Assembly (NCBI GenBank): GCA_964439935.1
Contig: CAYTPW010000006.1
Span: forward strand, 62,001 to 126,000
DNA from: JABMQW01 sp964439935
Lineage (GTDB): Bacteria > Fidelibacterota > Marinisomatia > Marinisomatales > TCS56
Reading direction: 5' to 3'
DNA length: 64,000 nucleotides
A program made the position numbers and the translations under genes. The stretch's first letter is position 1; every line of letters begins with the position of its first letter. The notes below the pieces were generated by a model. It searched no databases. It saw nothing but the letters and a program-made list of their open reading frames with translations, and was not told where the DNA came from. Below are positions 1 through 9,813 of this stretch, piece after piece.

Positions 1-414
1 CCGATTATTACACTGGGATACCAGATCCGCACCTGAATCACCGACAGGGTTAATCCGATTACCAAGGCATCGATACTGGTAGCTATCGACAGACCAACCA
101 GGCTCCAGCCACGGGTCATATCTTTGTTATAGTGCTTGACCCGCTGGAAAGACTCACGAATCATTTTTCCACCGATCACAGCTAGTAAACCAAAAGCGAT
201 CCAGTGATCAATGGCTTCCAGGTAGACGATTACCGTGTTACCTGCCAGCCAACCGATGATCGGCATCAGGAACTGAAATAATCCAAAATGCCAGGCCAGG
301 CGGAAAACATGACGGTAAGTCAGCGGTCTTACTGTTGCTCCTGCAACTAATGATACGGCAAAAGCATCCAGGGCCAGACTTACAGCGATGGCGATGATGG
401 TAAATATATTCAAT
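1..414 (-). CDS. mntP: Manganese efflux pump MntP, partial (N-terminal part)
   Basis: The reverse strand encodes a hydrophobic protein beginning LNIFTIIAIAVSLALDAFAV and continuing past the left edge of the window, so the C-terminus is missing. The LALDAFAVSL segment near the N-terminus and the later ATSIDALVIGL segment are the two matching Asp-containing helices of the MntP (YebN/DUF204) family. These are inner-membrane Mn2+ exporters with six helices in two inverted halves. The start is inferred as TTG at 414: an in-frame TAA lies immediately upstream, so no longer form is possible. The gene begins 6 bases after the recG stop and is the last visible member of the K+ channel/valS/recG operon. 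Family assignment is from recognised motifs; metal specificity is by family. Confidence 0.82.
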
Positions 415-420
415 TATTTC

Positions 421-2511
421 TCAGCCAATATTGACTAAATCCAACATCTGCTGGTAATCATTAATGAAGCGTTGCCGGACAGCAGTATGCTCCGGTTTCC
501 GCAGATGTGGATCATCCTTCACTATCTGGAAAGCCGCTTTCCGGGCAGCCCTGATTATTGGTCCGTCGGTGACCATATTGGCTATTCTGTGCTTGGCAAA
601 ACCACTTTGGCGGGCACCATAGAATTCACCGGGACCGCGGAGCTTCAAATCCTCATCGGCAATTTCGAATCCATCACTGGTCCGCTCCATAATAGCCAGG
701 CGGAGCAATGCAGGTTCAGTTATTTTTCGCCGGACGAGAATACAATAACTTTTATCGCTGCCCCGCCCGACCCGGCCCCGGAGCTGGTGGAGTTGTGTCA
801 AACCAAATCGTTCGGAATGTTCAACCAGCATTACGGTAGCGTTGGGTATGTCAATACCAACTTCAATAACGGTAGTAGCCACCAAAACCTGTAATTTATT
901 TTTTGCGAAATCATCCATCACACGGTCTTTTTCTACTTGTTTCATCCGGCCGTGGAGCAATCCAACATTCAGATTTGTGAACTCAGTTGTGGCCAAAGTC
1001 TGATATGCTTCAGTAGCAGCAGCAAGGTCCGATTTCTCCGTTTCTTCCACCAGCGGATAAACCACCATGCATTGCCTTCCTCGATCCACCTCATCCCGGA
1101 TAAAGCGATATACTTTTGCCAGGCGCTCAGCTTCTACCACTTTAGTTATCACTCCCTGGCGGTCTGCCGGCAGTTGATCGATAATCGACAGATCCATATC
1201 ACCATGGTAGGTAATTGCCAGTGTGCGGGGTATTGGTGTGGCTGTCATAGCCAGAAAATGGGGATTCAAACCTTTGGCAACCAGGTCACCTCGCTGCACA
1301 ACTCCAAAGCGGTGCTGTTCATCAACCACTACCAGACCAAGATTTGCGAATTCCACATCTTTCTGTATCAAGGCATGCGTACCCACCACCAGATCAATTC
1401 GTCCGGCCGCGAGGGCAGCTATTATTTTACGCCGCTCAACTGCTCGCTGCTTACCCACCAATAAAGCGCAGGTAATTCGGGCCGCTGTAGCGTAACGACT
1501 GAAATTTTGGTAATGCTGGTGTGCTAAAATCTCGGTTGGTGCCATTACCGCCACCTGACGACAGTTGCCTACCGCCATGGCTGCCGCCAGCAGGGCCACC
1601 ACTGTTTTCCCGGAGCCGACATCACCCTGCAGGAGACGATTCATGGCCAGTGGTTTGCCAAGATCAGCACGGATTTCCTTTAGTACGCGTTTTTGAGCAG
1701 CAGTTAATTCAAATTCAAGCTGCTCATAAATCTGTTGAAAGCATACTCCCGTTACTGAAATTGCAGGGGCACCAGCCATCTGCAGACGGGATTTTTTCAA
1801 GGCCATCAACAATTGCAGGAAAAAATGCTCATCAAATTTCAAGCGGTGCACAGCATTAGTCAGAGCCTGTTTGTCTGTAGCGAAATGGATACTATGCAAA
1901 GCCTCGTTTAGATCCACCAGCCCCAGATCATTTATAAAGGTCGTCGGAAAGATATCCGGAATAGAATCAACCTGATCAAGTACCGAGCGAATCAACCGAC
2001 GGAAACCGCGGTTATCAATTTTAACTTTTTTCAAGGCTTGATTCAGAGGATAGAGGGGAATCACCGCTCCGGTATTTAAAGGATCGTCATCATCATTCAG
2101 AATATCGAATTCAGGGTGGACGATCTGATATCCATTATAAAATTCAACTTTACCATGCACAGCAATCCTCTGACCCTTTTTCACAATGCGACTGATATAT
2201 TTCCCGCCATTGAACCACAGCAGGTTTAACAGGCCAGTATCATCAGAAATAACAGCTTGAAAATATTTTCTGCGCCTTGCACGACGCTCACCGCAAACCT
2301 GAACAACGCCAACTACGGTTACGGTCATTTCCTTTTTTAACGCCCTTAAAGGTAAAATGGTGGTTCGATCCAGGTGGCGTCGGGGGAAATAATATATTAA
2401 ATCCCCCACATCTTTGATACCAGCCGCCTCCAGCGCTTCAGCGCGGGCGGGCCCCACACCCTTAATAAACTGGATGGGAGATTTCAGGTCAGGCGAATAA
2501 CCGGTTTCCAA
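421..2511 (-). CDS. recG: ATP-dependent DNA helicase RecG
   Basis: This 696-residue protein has the full length and order of RecG. It has an N-terminal helix-hairpin-helix-like and OB-fold wedge domain (about residues 12-150), then two superfamily 2 helicase domains. Visible motifs are Walker A GDVGSGKT (296-303), the DEQH box in VVVDEQHRFGV, TATPIPRTLA (motif III), and the arginine-rich motif QLHQLRGRVGRG (motif VI). RecG remodels stalled replication forks and branches Holliday junctions in the cytoplasm. It starts 7 bases after the DUF4139-like gene stops, and mntP follows within 6 bases, so it lies inside a long minus-strand operon. Nothing is missing from the catalytic core. Confidence in the assignment is high. 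Confidence 0.97.
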   Translation of the reverse strand: METGYSPDLKSPIQFIKGVGPARAEALEAAGIKDVGDLIYYFPRRHLDRTTILPLRALKKEMTVTVVGVVQVCGERRARRRKYFQAVISDDTGLLNLLWFNGGKYISRIVKKGQRIAVHGKVEFYNGYQIVHPEFDILNDDDDPLNTGAVIPLYPLNQALKKVKIDNRGFRRLIRSVLDQVDSIPDIFPTTFINDLGLVDLNEALHSIHFATDKQALTNAVHRLKFDEHFFLQLLMALKKSRLQMAGAPAISVTGVCFQQIYEQLEFELTAAQKRVLKEIRADLGKPLAMNRLLQGDVGSGKTVVALLAAAMAVGNCRQVAVMAPTEILAHQHYQNFSRYATAARITCALLVGKQRAVERRKIIAALAAGRIDLVVGTHALIQKDVEFANLGLVVVDEQHRFGVVQRGDLVAKGLNPHFLAMTATPIPRTLAITYHGDMDLSIIDQLPADRQGVITKVVEAERLAKVYRFIRDEVDRGRQCMVVYPLVEETEKSDLAAATEAYQTLATTEFTNLNVGLLHGRMKQVEKDRVMDDFAKNKLQVLVATTVIEVGIDIPNATVMLVEHSERFGLTQLHQLRGRVGRGSDKSYCILVRRKITEPALLRLAIMERTSDGFEIADEDLKLRGPGEFYGARQSGFAKHRIANMVTDGPIIRAARKAAFQIVKDDPHLRKPEHTAVRQRFINDYQQMLDLVNIG

Positions 2512-2518
2512 AAATTGA

Positions 2519-3910
2519 TTAATTCCACGCTTTTCGGTATGTATAGGTGACTAAAATGGTTTCACCTGCGGGTACCATCAGGGGGAAATGGATCGTATTG
2601 GCATCAGCTTTGATATACATACTCGATTCATCCCGAATCACCCATTCACCGCGAATCGTTTCGATCAATCGGGCGGAAATATCTTCTAAACGGGTATTGA
2701 TTACGGTCAGCTCAATCGTAGCCTGCTCACTTTTACGCTGGCGGTCATAATTAAGAACTTTACGTTTACCAATCACATCGAATGCCCGTCCGCCAATCAG
2801 CGTCACTTCCTCGCCTCTGGGCACCTGACCGATTTTATCCTCACCGATGAATTCCAGTCCACCCCGGCTGGTTGACTGATAAATTTCTACCTTACCCTGT
2901 GGCAGTGGCTTATTGAGCTGATTTTCCTCGGAATTAGCAAATTTATATTCAACCGTTAATGGTTCTTCACGGTGACCGCGTTCGGAATTTCGGAACAGGT
3001 AGGTTTTAATATAATTTACCTTGGAAGGATTATAGAGCCGGACCATAATACTTTCCTGTCCGGTTAGATTGATACGCTCCGGCAGAGAGTAAATGTGATA
3101 GTCTCCCAGACTTTCCCGGGCAGGTCTGGATGGAGCATCGGAGCCTGCAACCGTAACCGTTCCAGCGGCGAGGTATGTGCGTTTTGAAGGACCCGGTCGC
3201 TTCCCAGCCCGGTTGAGATTCCCTTCAACTAGCTGCAACTCCAAATTCGTAAAATCCAATTTGCTGCGGCTGGTGATAAGTGCTTCGGTAACCAGCTCGG
3301 CCTGGGTGGTGTCCGGTGCAAGAACCAAGCGATAAATAGCTCCCCAGGTAAAACCATTGCTTAGATAGATCAGATTCCCCTGAACCGTTTTAGCGCTACG
3401 TGAATAAAGATCCCAACCAAGATAAGGTTTATACTGTGGATATTCCACCAGGCCAGCGACTGATATCATCTCGACCTGGTTGCGGGCAAACATTTTTAAA
3501 TAAGACTTTTGTTGCAGGACGACCCGTTGGGAATTGAAATACCGCATAATTCCTTCCGCTTCCTCCCCATTGATTGTCCGCAATTCAACTTCCTGGCCCA
3601 CCTGATCGGTAAAATACTGCTCCCAGGAAAACACATCCCGATTCAGCCGCTGGTAACCTACTCGGACGCCCTTAAGCGTTAAAAAGGGTGAATCCTCCAA
3701 AAGCCCATCAGGGAAAATGTCATAACTGACCTTGGTGATCCCGGTTTGTACAGCCCATTCCACCGGCTGCTTGATCAGAGCCGTACCATCCTTATAGAGC
3801 GTCATAGCAGCATTATCTGATTGGCCAAACATAGGTACGACAGCCACCAGAAAATAACCGGCTGCAAGGTTATGGTAAATTTTATTCCAGTTATATTTTA
3901 TCATGCCCAT
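2519..3910 (-). CDS. Secreted DUF4139-like protein of unknown function
   Basis: This 463-residue protein starts with a hydrophobic segment (about residues 15-30, ending MFGQ) that looks like a signal peptide, so it is probably periplasmic or outer-membrane associated. The centre contains YLSNGFTWGAIYRLVL (about residue 180), resembling the conserved W-x-x-x-Y core of DUF4139. The C-terminal half is beta-rich (VEVYQSTSRGGLEFIGED-like strands) and matches the beta-sandwich part of that family. The function of DUF4139 proteins is not established. Two ATGs (3910 and 3904) are possible; the AGGTGATC upstream favours the first. It sits between valS (15-base gap) and recG (7-base gap), an odd place for a secreted protein among housekeeping genes. 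Confidence 0.7.
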   Translation of the reverse strand: MGMIKYNWNKIYHNLAAGYFLVAVVPMFGQSDNAAMTLYKDGTALIKQPVEWAVQTGITKVSYDIFPDGLLEDSPFLTLKGVRVGYQRLNRDVFSWEQYFTDQVGQEVELRTINGEEAEGIMRYFNSQRVVLQQKSYLKMFARNQVEMISVAGLVEYPQYKPYLGWDLYSRSAKTVQGNLIYLSNGFTWGAIYRLVLAPDTTQAELVTEALITSRSKLDFTNLELQLVEGNLNRAGKRPGPSKRTYLAAGTVTVAGSDAPSRPARESLGDYHIYSLPERINLTGQESIMVRLYNPSKVNYIKTYLFRNSERGHREEPLTVEYKFANSEENQLNKPLPQGKVEIYQSTSRGGLEFIGEDKIGQVPRGEEVTLIGGRAFDVIGKRKVLNYDRQRKSEQATIELTVINTRLEDISARLIETIRGEWVIRDESSMYIKADANTIHFPLMVPAGETILVTYTYRKAWN

Positions 3911-3925
3911 CAGATCACCTTTGAA

Positions 3926-6559
3926 TTATAAAAGCATATCCAGATTCGATTTAATTTTTTCCAGTTCATGGCTAAAATCAATTATTTTTTGATGCTCCTT
4001 CTCTACAACTGTCTTAGGTGCCCGGTTCACAAAATTGGTATTGGCCATTTTATTCTTCGAGGTGGTTAAATGGTCTTCCAGTTCCAAATAACGCTTTTCA
4101 AGCCGGGCTCGTTCCAAGTCCAGGTCAATCAATCCTTCCAGAGGAATAAATAATTCCATTTTACCTACCACTGCGGTAGCCGAGTGTTCCGGTTTGGCTA
4201 TATCGACTCCTGAATTTACACTCTCCAGGCGGGCCAATGTCTTGATGACGCCCACATGACCGGTAATCTGACCAGTGGCAGACTCTGGGCCACGGATTAC
4301 CAGATTTGCTCGCTTGTTAGGTGGCAGATTCATCCGGCTACGAATCGTGCGCACGGCTGTGATCACTTCCTGCAAGACGGACATTTCAGCTTCAAGGTTA
4401 TCGTCCATCAGCTCTTTGTGACATCGGGGCCAGTCAGCCACAATCAAATCAGGATCGTCGGGGCGGCAGAAATGGTGCCATAATTCTTCCGTAATGAACG
4501 GTGCATAGGGATGTAACAACCGGAGGATACATTTCAGGACATGCACAGCCACAATTCGGGTGGTTTGAGCCAATTCCAGGTCTTCACCATAGAACCGGGT
4601 TTTGGCAATTTCTATATACCAGTCACAGAAATCATTCCAGGTAAAATCATAAATTACTTTGGCGCCTTCATTAAAATAATATCGGTCAATCTGCCGATTA
4701 TAATTGGAAATTGCATTGTTCAGGCGACTGAGAATCCAGCGCTCAGGTAGTTCCAACCCAAACCGTAAGGCATCATCCAACTCCGGGACTTGATCTTCCA
4801 GATTCATCTGGACAAACCGGGCGGCATTCCACAGTTTATTCATGAAATTTCGTCCCACTTCCAGCCGTGATGTAGTAAACAATACATCCAATCCCTGGGG
4901 TGCCATGAGCATGATTCCAAAACGGACTGCATCGGTGCCATATTTTTCAAAAAGATCGAGCGGATCTGGTGAATTTCCGAGCGATTTGCTGAATTTCCGT
5001 CCCTGCTCATCTCGCAATATGCTGGTGAAATACACATCAGTAAATGGGATATCATTCTCAAATTCCTGCCCGGCCATAATCATCCGAGCCACCCAGAAGA
5101 ATATTATATCGGGACCGGTCACCAGTGTATTGGTGGGATAAAAATACTTCAGGTCCTTTGACTCCTCCGGCCAGGAAAGGGTAGCAAAAGGCCATAGCCA
5201 GGAACTGGCCCAGGTATCGAGTACATCAGGATCCTGAGTCCAATTTTCCACGTCGGTTGGTGGATCGACAGCCACATGGATGGCGCCGGACTCATTATGC
5301 GTCCATACCGGAATGCGGTGCCCCCACCATAACTGACGACTGATGCACCAGTCTTTGATATTGTTCATCCAGTGGTCGTAGGTCTTGATCCAGTGTCGCG
5401 GATGGAATCTGATTTTCCCCGATTTCACCGCATCAATGGCAGGTCGTGCCAGATTGGTCATTTTCAGGAACCACTGTTCGGAAATATAATTTTCGATCGG
5501 AACATTACCCCGCTCTGAATAACCCACCTTGTTGGTGTAATCCTCGATTTTCTCGATCAGGTCCAAACTTTCCAGATCGGCAACTACCGCTTCGCGGGCA
5601 GCCTCACGTGATAGTCCGCGATATTTCTGCGGTACATTATCATTAAGTGAGGCATCATCATTCATAATGTTAATGAATTCAAGTCCGTGAGATTCACCAA
5701 TGGCAAAATCATTTGGATCGTGAGCCGGTGTCACTTTTACACAACCGGTACCAAATTCAGGATCAACAAATGTATCTGTGATCACCGACAATTGACGACC
5801 AACCAGTGGTAATTCCACTGTTTTACCGACCAGATGGTGGAAACGTTCATCATCTGGATTTATCGCTACAGCCGTATCACCGAGCATTGTCTCCGGTCGC
5901 GTGGTAGCCACCGTAACGAATTCAGCGGAATTGCCACTGATCGGATATTTAAAATACCATAATTTGCCCTGGACTTCACGATAGAGAACCTCTTCGTCGG
6001 AAATGGCCGACTTGGACACGGGGCACCAATTCACCATCCGATGTCCACGGTAGATCAATCCTTTATTATAAAGGCGAACAAATGCTTCCAGGACTGCGTG
6101 AGAATACCCAGTATCCATGGTAAACCGCTCCCGCTCCCAATCGCAGGAACAACCCAATTTCTTTAGCTGCTGGATGATGATACCGCCAAATTTCTGTTTC
6201 CACTCCCAGGCATAATCCAGAAATTCATCCCGGGTAAGTGAATCCTTGGATATACCCTGATCCTGAAGCATCCGGACTACTTTGGCTTCGGTGGCGATCG
6301 AAGCATGGTCGGTACCTGGAACCCAGCAGGCTTCCCGTCCTTCCATGCGCGCCTTGCGGATCAGAATATCTTGAATTGTATTATTCAAAACATGGCCCAT
6401 TGTCAACATACCGGTCACATTGGGCGGGGGAATTACAATAGTATATGGTTCTTTGGTGGGATTTGGCTCACTGTGGAAATAATTATGTTTCAGCCAGTAG
6501 TCATACCAGTGAGCCTCCACTTGTCGCGGGTCATAAATTTTGGCTAATTGCGTCTCCAT
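3926..6559 (-). CDS. valS: Valyl-tRNA synthetase
   Basis: The 877-residue protein is a complete class Ia synthetase that charges tRNA-Val in the cytoplasm. The HIGH-type signature is in PPPNVTGMLTMGHVLNN (about residue 45-60). The editing (CP1) domain includes VATTRPETMLGDTAVAINP and TGCVKVTPAHDPNDF, and the KMSKS loop appears as KFSKS in GRKFSKSLGNSPDPLD. The anticodon-binding domain and a C-terminal coiled coil (LEGLIDLDLERARLEKRY onward) follow. WCISRQLWWGHRIPVW is the typical ValRS segment after the editing domain. It is the third gene of a tight operon, 30 bases after the cyclic-nucleotide-binding gene. The KFSKS variant is compatible with activity. Confidence 0.97.
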   Translation of the reverse strand: METQLAKIYDPRQVEAHWYDYWLKHNYFHSEPNPTKEPYTIVIPPPNVTGMLTMGHVLNNTIQDILIRKARMEGREACWVPGTDHASIATEAKVVRMLQDQGISKDSLTRDEFLDYAWEWKQKFGGIIIQQLKKLGCSCDWERERFTMDTGYSHAVLEAFVRLYNKGLIYRGHRMVNWCPVSKSAISDEEVLYREVQGKLWYFKYPISGNSAEFVTVATTRPETMLGDTAVAINPDDERFHHLVGKTVELPLVGRQLSVITDTFVDPEFGTGCVKVTPAHDPNDFAIGESHGLEFINIMNDDASLNDNVPQKYRGLSREAAREAVVADLESLDLIEKIEDYTNKVGYSERGNVPIENYISEQWFLKMTNLARPAIDAVKSGKIRFHPRHWIKTYDHWMNNIKDWCISRQLWWGHRIPVWTHNESGAIHVAVDPPTDVENWTQDPDVLDTWASSWLWPFATLSWPEESKDLKYFYPTNTLVTGPDIIFFWVARMIMAGQEFENDIPFTDVYFTSILRDEQGRKFSKSLGNSPDPLDLFEKYGTDAVRFGIMLMAPQGLDVLFTTSRLEVGRNFMNKLWNAARFVQMNLEDQVPELDDALRFGLELPERWILSRLNNAISNYNRQIDRYYFNEGAKVIYDFTWNDFCDWYIEIAKTRFYGEDLELAQTTRIVAVHVLKCILRLLHPYAPFITEELWHHFCRPDDPDLIVADWPRCHKELMDDNLEAEMSVLQEVITAVRTIRSRMNLPPNKRANLVIRGPESATGQITGHVGVIKTLARLESVNSGVDIAKPEHSATAVVGKMELFIPLEGLIDLDLERARLEKRYLELEDHLTTSKNKMANTNFVNRAPKTVVEKEHQKIIDFSHELEKIKSNLDMLL

Positions 6560-6589
6560 CGGGAAATTCTTAAAAACTCTGATTCAAAT

Positions 6590-7093
6590 TCAACGTTCCA
6601 GTACTAGGCTGAAGGCAGTGGTCAATTTTAATACATTGCGGTTAGCTTTAACCAGGTTACCGCACAGGACGCCGCACATATTACGCATTATCTTATAACC
6701 GGTTTCAGGATGACCACCACAGATTCGAAATAAGTCACTTTTAAGTATTTTGGCCAGTCTGCAGTCAGTCAGTGCCTTCACGCTCGCAGAACGGCGATCC
6801 TCGTCGTGGAACAGGGACATTTCGCCAAACATGGGACGAATTACGCTGGATAGTTTAATTATTGCCTTTTCGCGATTATCAACACTGCCCTTTCCCATCG
6901 GTAAGGTCAAGGCCTGGTTGATTTCTACTTCACCATCCAGCAATAAAAAAATCGAATCACCAATTTCACCTTCGATAATAAAATTTTCCCCGGCGGTAAC
7001 CTGTATCTCGCGGGTCACATCGTTGAACTCGGCCAACTCCTCATCGCCGAGACCGTGGAATAAAGTAAACTCTTTCAGATCGGTAGTTTTCAT
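6590..7093 (-). CDS. Cyclic nucleotide-binding domain protein
   Basis: This is a 167-residue stand-alone cyclic nucleotide-binding (CNB) domain. The beta-roll starts at LFHGLGDEELAEF. The phosphate-binding cassette is FGEMSLFHDEDRRSASV (about residues 90-106), keeping the Glu that contacts ribose and the Arg before Ser-Ala that contacts the cyclic phosphate. No DNA-binding domain follows, so it is not a CRP-type regulator. It starts 7 bases after the K+ channel gene stops, suggesting that it acts with that channel or at least is co-made with it. A class III adenylate cyclase with a CHASE2 sensor at 28824-31118 could supply the ligand; that link is inference. Confidence 0.85.
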   Translation of the reverse strand: MKTTDLKEFTLFHGLGDEELAEFNDVTREIQVTAGENFIIEGEIGDSIFLLLDGEVEINQALTLPMGKGSVDNREKAIIKLSSVIRPMFGEMSLFHDEDRRSASVKALTDCRLAKILKSDLFRICGGHPETGYKIMRNMCGVLCGNLVKANRNVLKLTTAFSLVLER

Positions 7094-7100
7094 TTTACCC

Positions 7101-8228
7101 TCAGGGAATAATTATTGCGCGCTCATTAGGATTGATCAAATAATCTGAGTCAGGATTAACCACCACAGATACACGACTTTCATCCTGGAGCGATATTCCC
7201 CCCTCCTTCAATTTACGCTCGATAAAAGCATCTAAAGCTGATGAGTCCGCTGACAAAATTTCGCCAATACCCAGATTTTCCTCTTCGGAAAAAATACCTA
7301 CCAGAATCCAGCCGTTCTTCTCGCGAAAATGAGTGAACAGATCATTGAATGATTTATTAATAAAATTTGTCGGGATATCCACCCGCCTGAAATGAGTTCC
7401 GGATTTACTGTCCAGCAATGTTTTTACGGCCTGAGGAATGCCTGGATCCATGACATGGGCTGCCACCATGAAAGCACCGAAATCATCGCTGAGCACCACT
7501 TCATCGACATTGGCCCGTCTGATATGGGTCAGATTCTCACGGTTGTTCAGGTAGGCCACCACTCGAATATTGGGTGACATTGCTTTGATGGTCAGAGTGG
7601 CAAAAATAGTCTTTTCATCAGGACTGCCACCCATATTACTATCAGTCTGATTAGGGATGATCATGACCGTATCCGCTGCAACCAAGTTGGCTCGCTCAAG
7701 GATCGTTTCACTGGTGAAATCGCCGGCTACAAAATGCAGCTCAATTTGATTAAAGCGACTTTTTAGGCGATTGATTTCATCTTCACCTAAATCATTGATC
7801 AAGACCAGGTCGCGGTGTTGGCTTTCGGTCAGATGCTGAACGGATTCGACAATCTGTTCACCGGTCTTATTCCATCCACAAAGAATAATATGTTCACTGA
7901 TATCTAATTTTTCCAAGCCTTTATCCTCCCGGATTTTTCGTGCCACAAAAATTGAAGAAATGGTTGCTGTCAGCAGGGCTGTTAATGATATACCGGCAAA
8001 CATGATTACCACGGCAAATAACCGACCGGTGGCTGTAGCCGGTGCATAATCACCGTATCCGACCGTGGTCATCGTAACAATCGCCCACCAGAATGGATTA
8101 CCCCCTTCAGCGATCGGTCCGGGTTCCAACAGACGTAAAATTACACCACCGATTGACATTACGATAAAAATACCACCAACAACCTGGATAAATCGATTAT
8201 GAATTATGTATCGCAGCCATCTTCGCAT
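7101..8228 (-). CDS. Two-helix potassium channel with RCK (TrkA-N) domain
   Basis: The 375-residue protein has one N-terminal helix (about 13-34), a pore loop with selectivity filter TVGYGD (55-60), and a second helix (about 68-95). A cytoplasmic RCK region follows, starting HIILCGWNKTGEQIVESV (113-130). This is the MthK/Kch-like architecture: K+ selective, tetrameric, gated by ligand binding at the RCK ring. A C-terminal part (about 270-375) resembles the TrkA-C regulatory region. The usual GxGxxG nucleotide loop is GWNKTG here, which is common in ligand-gated RCK domains that do not bind NAD. It is the first gene of the minus-strand operon leading into the CNB protein and valS. Confidence 0.9.
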   Translation of the reverse strand: MRRWLRYIIHNRFIQVVGGIFIVMSIGGVILRLLEPGPIAEGGNPFWWAIVTMTTVGYGDYAPATATGRLFAVVIMFAGISLTALLTATISSIFVARKIREDKGLEKLDISEHIILCGWNKTGEQIVESVQHLTESQHRDLVLINDLGEDEINRLKSRFNQIELHFVAGDFTSETILERANLVAADTVMIIPNQTDSNMGGSPDEKTIFATLTIKAMSPNIRVVAYLNNRENLTHIRRANVDEVVLSDDFGAFMVAAHVMDPGIPQAVKTLLDSKSGTHFRRVDIPTNFINKSFNDLFTHFREKNGWILVGIFSEEENLGIGEILSADSSALDAFIERKLKEGGISLQDESRVSVVVNPDSDYLINPNERAIIIP

Positions 8229-8343
8229 AACTAAAAACTTACGAAGTATTTAAATAAAATTATATGGATGAGTTCGACGTTTGACTACCACTGGCCCGTG
8301 ATTATCGTTTTAACAATATAAATTGGAAGTGAAATTGAAAGAA

Positions 8344-9768
8344 TTAATTATTACCAGCGCTTAAAACCGCGACTGTTTCTATATGTGGCGTATGGGGAAA
8401 CATATCAACCATGGTCAATTTTTCAAATTTGTATCCACTGGCCAGAATGAGCTGGATATCGCGAGCTTGAGTGGTGGGATTGCAGGAAACGTAAACGATT
8501 CGCCGGGCACCCAGTACCGGCAACTGCCGGGTTAGCCGTTCATGGATACCAGCCCGTGGCGGATCAAGCACTACTACATCAGGAACCGGAATTTTTTTGA
8601 GAATATCGTTTCTGGTAAAATAATGTTCCAGATTAGCGGCAAAAAAATGGGCATTGGTAATCCGGTTTGTTAAAGCATTGCGGGTCGCGTCCTCGACCGC
8701 TGATTGGACCAGTTCAAAACCATAGACTTTTTTAGCGTGCCGTGCTACAAACAGAGCAATCGAACCAGTCCCGCAAAACAGGTCATACACCACTTCATCG
8801 CCGGTCAGCGCGGCACCCTCTAAAGCAGCCGCATACAGTTTTTCCGCTTGCTGGGAATTAGTCTGGAAAAAGGAATTCGCCGATATTTCAAAGGTCAGAT
8901 CGCTCAGATGCTCGACGATTGTTGGGTTACCGAATAACAGGAGTTCCTTTTCACCATACGCGGTGTCACCCTTACGGGTATTGATATTGTTCACGATCGA
9001 AATGATCTGAGGAAACTGGTCCTTTAGAGCCACAACCAGCGGTTCGAGTGCCTGCGGATTTTCCCAGGATGTGACAATATTAACCATTACTGTATCGGCG
9101 TTATCGGTAAAGCGCAGAGCCAAATGACGTAAAAAACCGACGTGCGATTTGGGATCATATGGTTTAAGTTTAAGTTTTACAGCCCTATCCCGCACCAGAT
9201 TTATGATTGCATTGCCAATCGCCGGCTGGATATGGCATTCGCAAATATCCAGAATTTTATCATACCGGCCGGGAATATGCAGTCCGAGGGCCAAGTCTGG
9301 ATTGACAGGTTCCGGTTCACCCGCTTCAAGCCAGCGACGATTGGAGATCGTGAATTCCATCTTATTTCGATAATTGAAAATCCTATCTGCCGGTACAACC
9401 AGATCAACTTCAAAATCGAGTAATCCGGCCTGACGGCGAAAAGTGGCTTCCACTTGCTGCCGTTTCTGTTCCACTTGTTGAGTATAGTCCAATTGCTGTA
9501 TCGCGCACCCTCCGCAGGTAGGGAAATGCTTACATGGTGGATCAACGATGTGCGGCGATTCGTCTATCACCTCCAGGGCTCGGGCTTCAGCATAACCACT
9601 CTTCTTGCGGTAAACCAAGGCGTTTACCGTCTGGCCGGGGATCGCCTTTTTGACAAAAACCACCAGCTTGCCCATTCGTGCCACACCCCGACCGCCGTAG
9701 GCCAGAGAATCTATGAACAGTTCCAGTATATCGCCTTTACGAATTACTGGGGGTGTTGGTTCAGGCAT
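8344..9768 (-). CDS. rlmD: 23S rRNA (uracil-5-)-methyltransferase RlmD-like
   Basis: This 474-residue enzyme has an N-terminal TRAM domain (about 8-68) and an iron-sulfur cluster motif CKHFPTCGGC (Cys79, Cys85, Cys88) completed by a later Cys in ICECHIQP. The C-terminal Rossmann methyltransferase domain has SAM motif VYDLFCGTGSIALFVA, DPPRAG, and the catalytic Cys in YVSCNPTTQARDI. These are the hallmarks of the RumA/RlmD/RlmCD family that makes 5-methyluridine in RNA using S-adenosylmethionine. The exact target (U1939, U747 or both) cannot be read from sequence. The gene lies 45 bases downstream of the M14 peptidase gene, in the same direction. Confidence 0.92.
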   Translation of the reverse strand: MPEPTPPVIRKGDILELFIDSLAYGGRGVARMGKLVVFVKKAIPGQTVNALVYRKKSGYAEARALEVIDESPHIVDPPCKHFPTCGGCAIQQLDYTQQVEQKRQQVEATFRRQAGLLDFEVDLVVPADRIFNYRNKMEFTISNRRWLEAGEPEPVNPDLALGLHIPGRYDKILDICECHIQPAIGNAIINLVRDRAVKLKLKPYDPKSHVGFLRHLALRFTDNADTVMVNIVTSWENPQALEPLVVALKDQFPQIISIVNNINTRKGDTAYGEKELLLFGNPTIVEHLSDLTFEISANSFFQTNSQQAEKLYAAALEGAALTGDEVVYDLFCGTGSIALFVARHAKKVYGFELVQSAVEDATRNALTNRITNAHFFAANLEHYFTRNDILKKIPVPDVVVLDPPRAGIHERLTRQLPVLGARRIVYVSCNPTTQARDIQLILASGYKFEKLTMVDMFPHTPHIETVAVLSAGNN

Positions 9769-9813
9769 TGCTTCAATTCAGCTTAGTTGATACTACTCAC
9801 GGTCGCCCGACTA

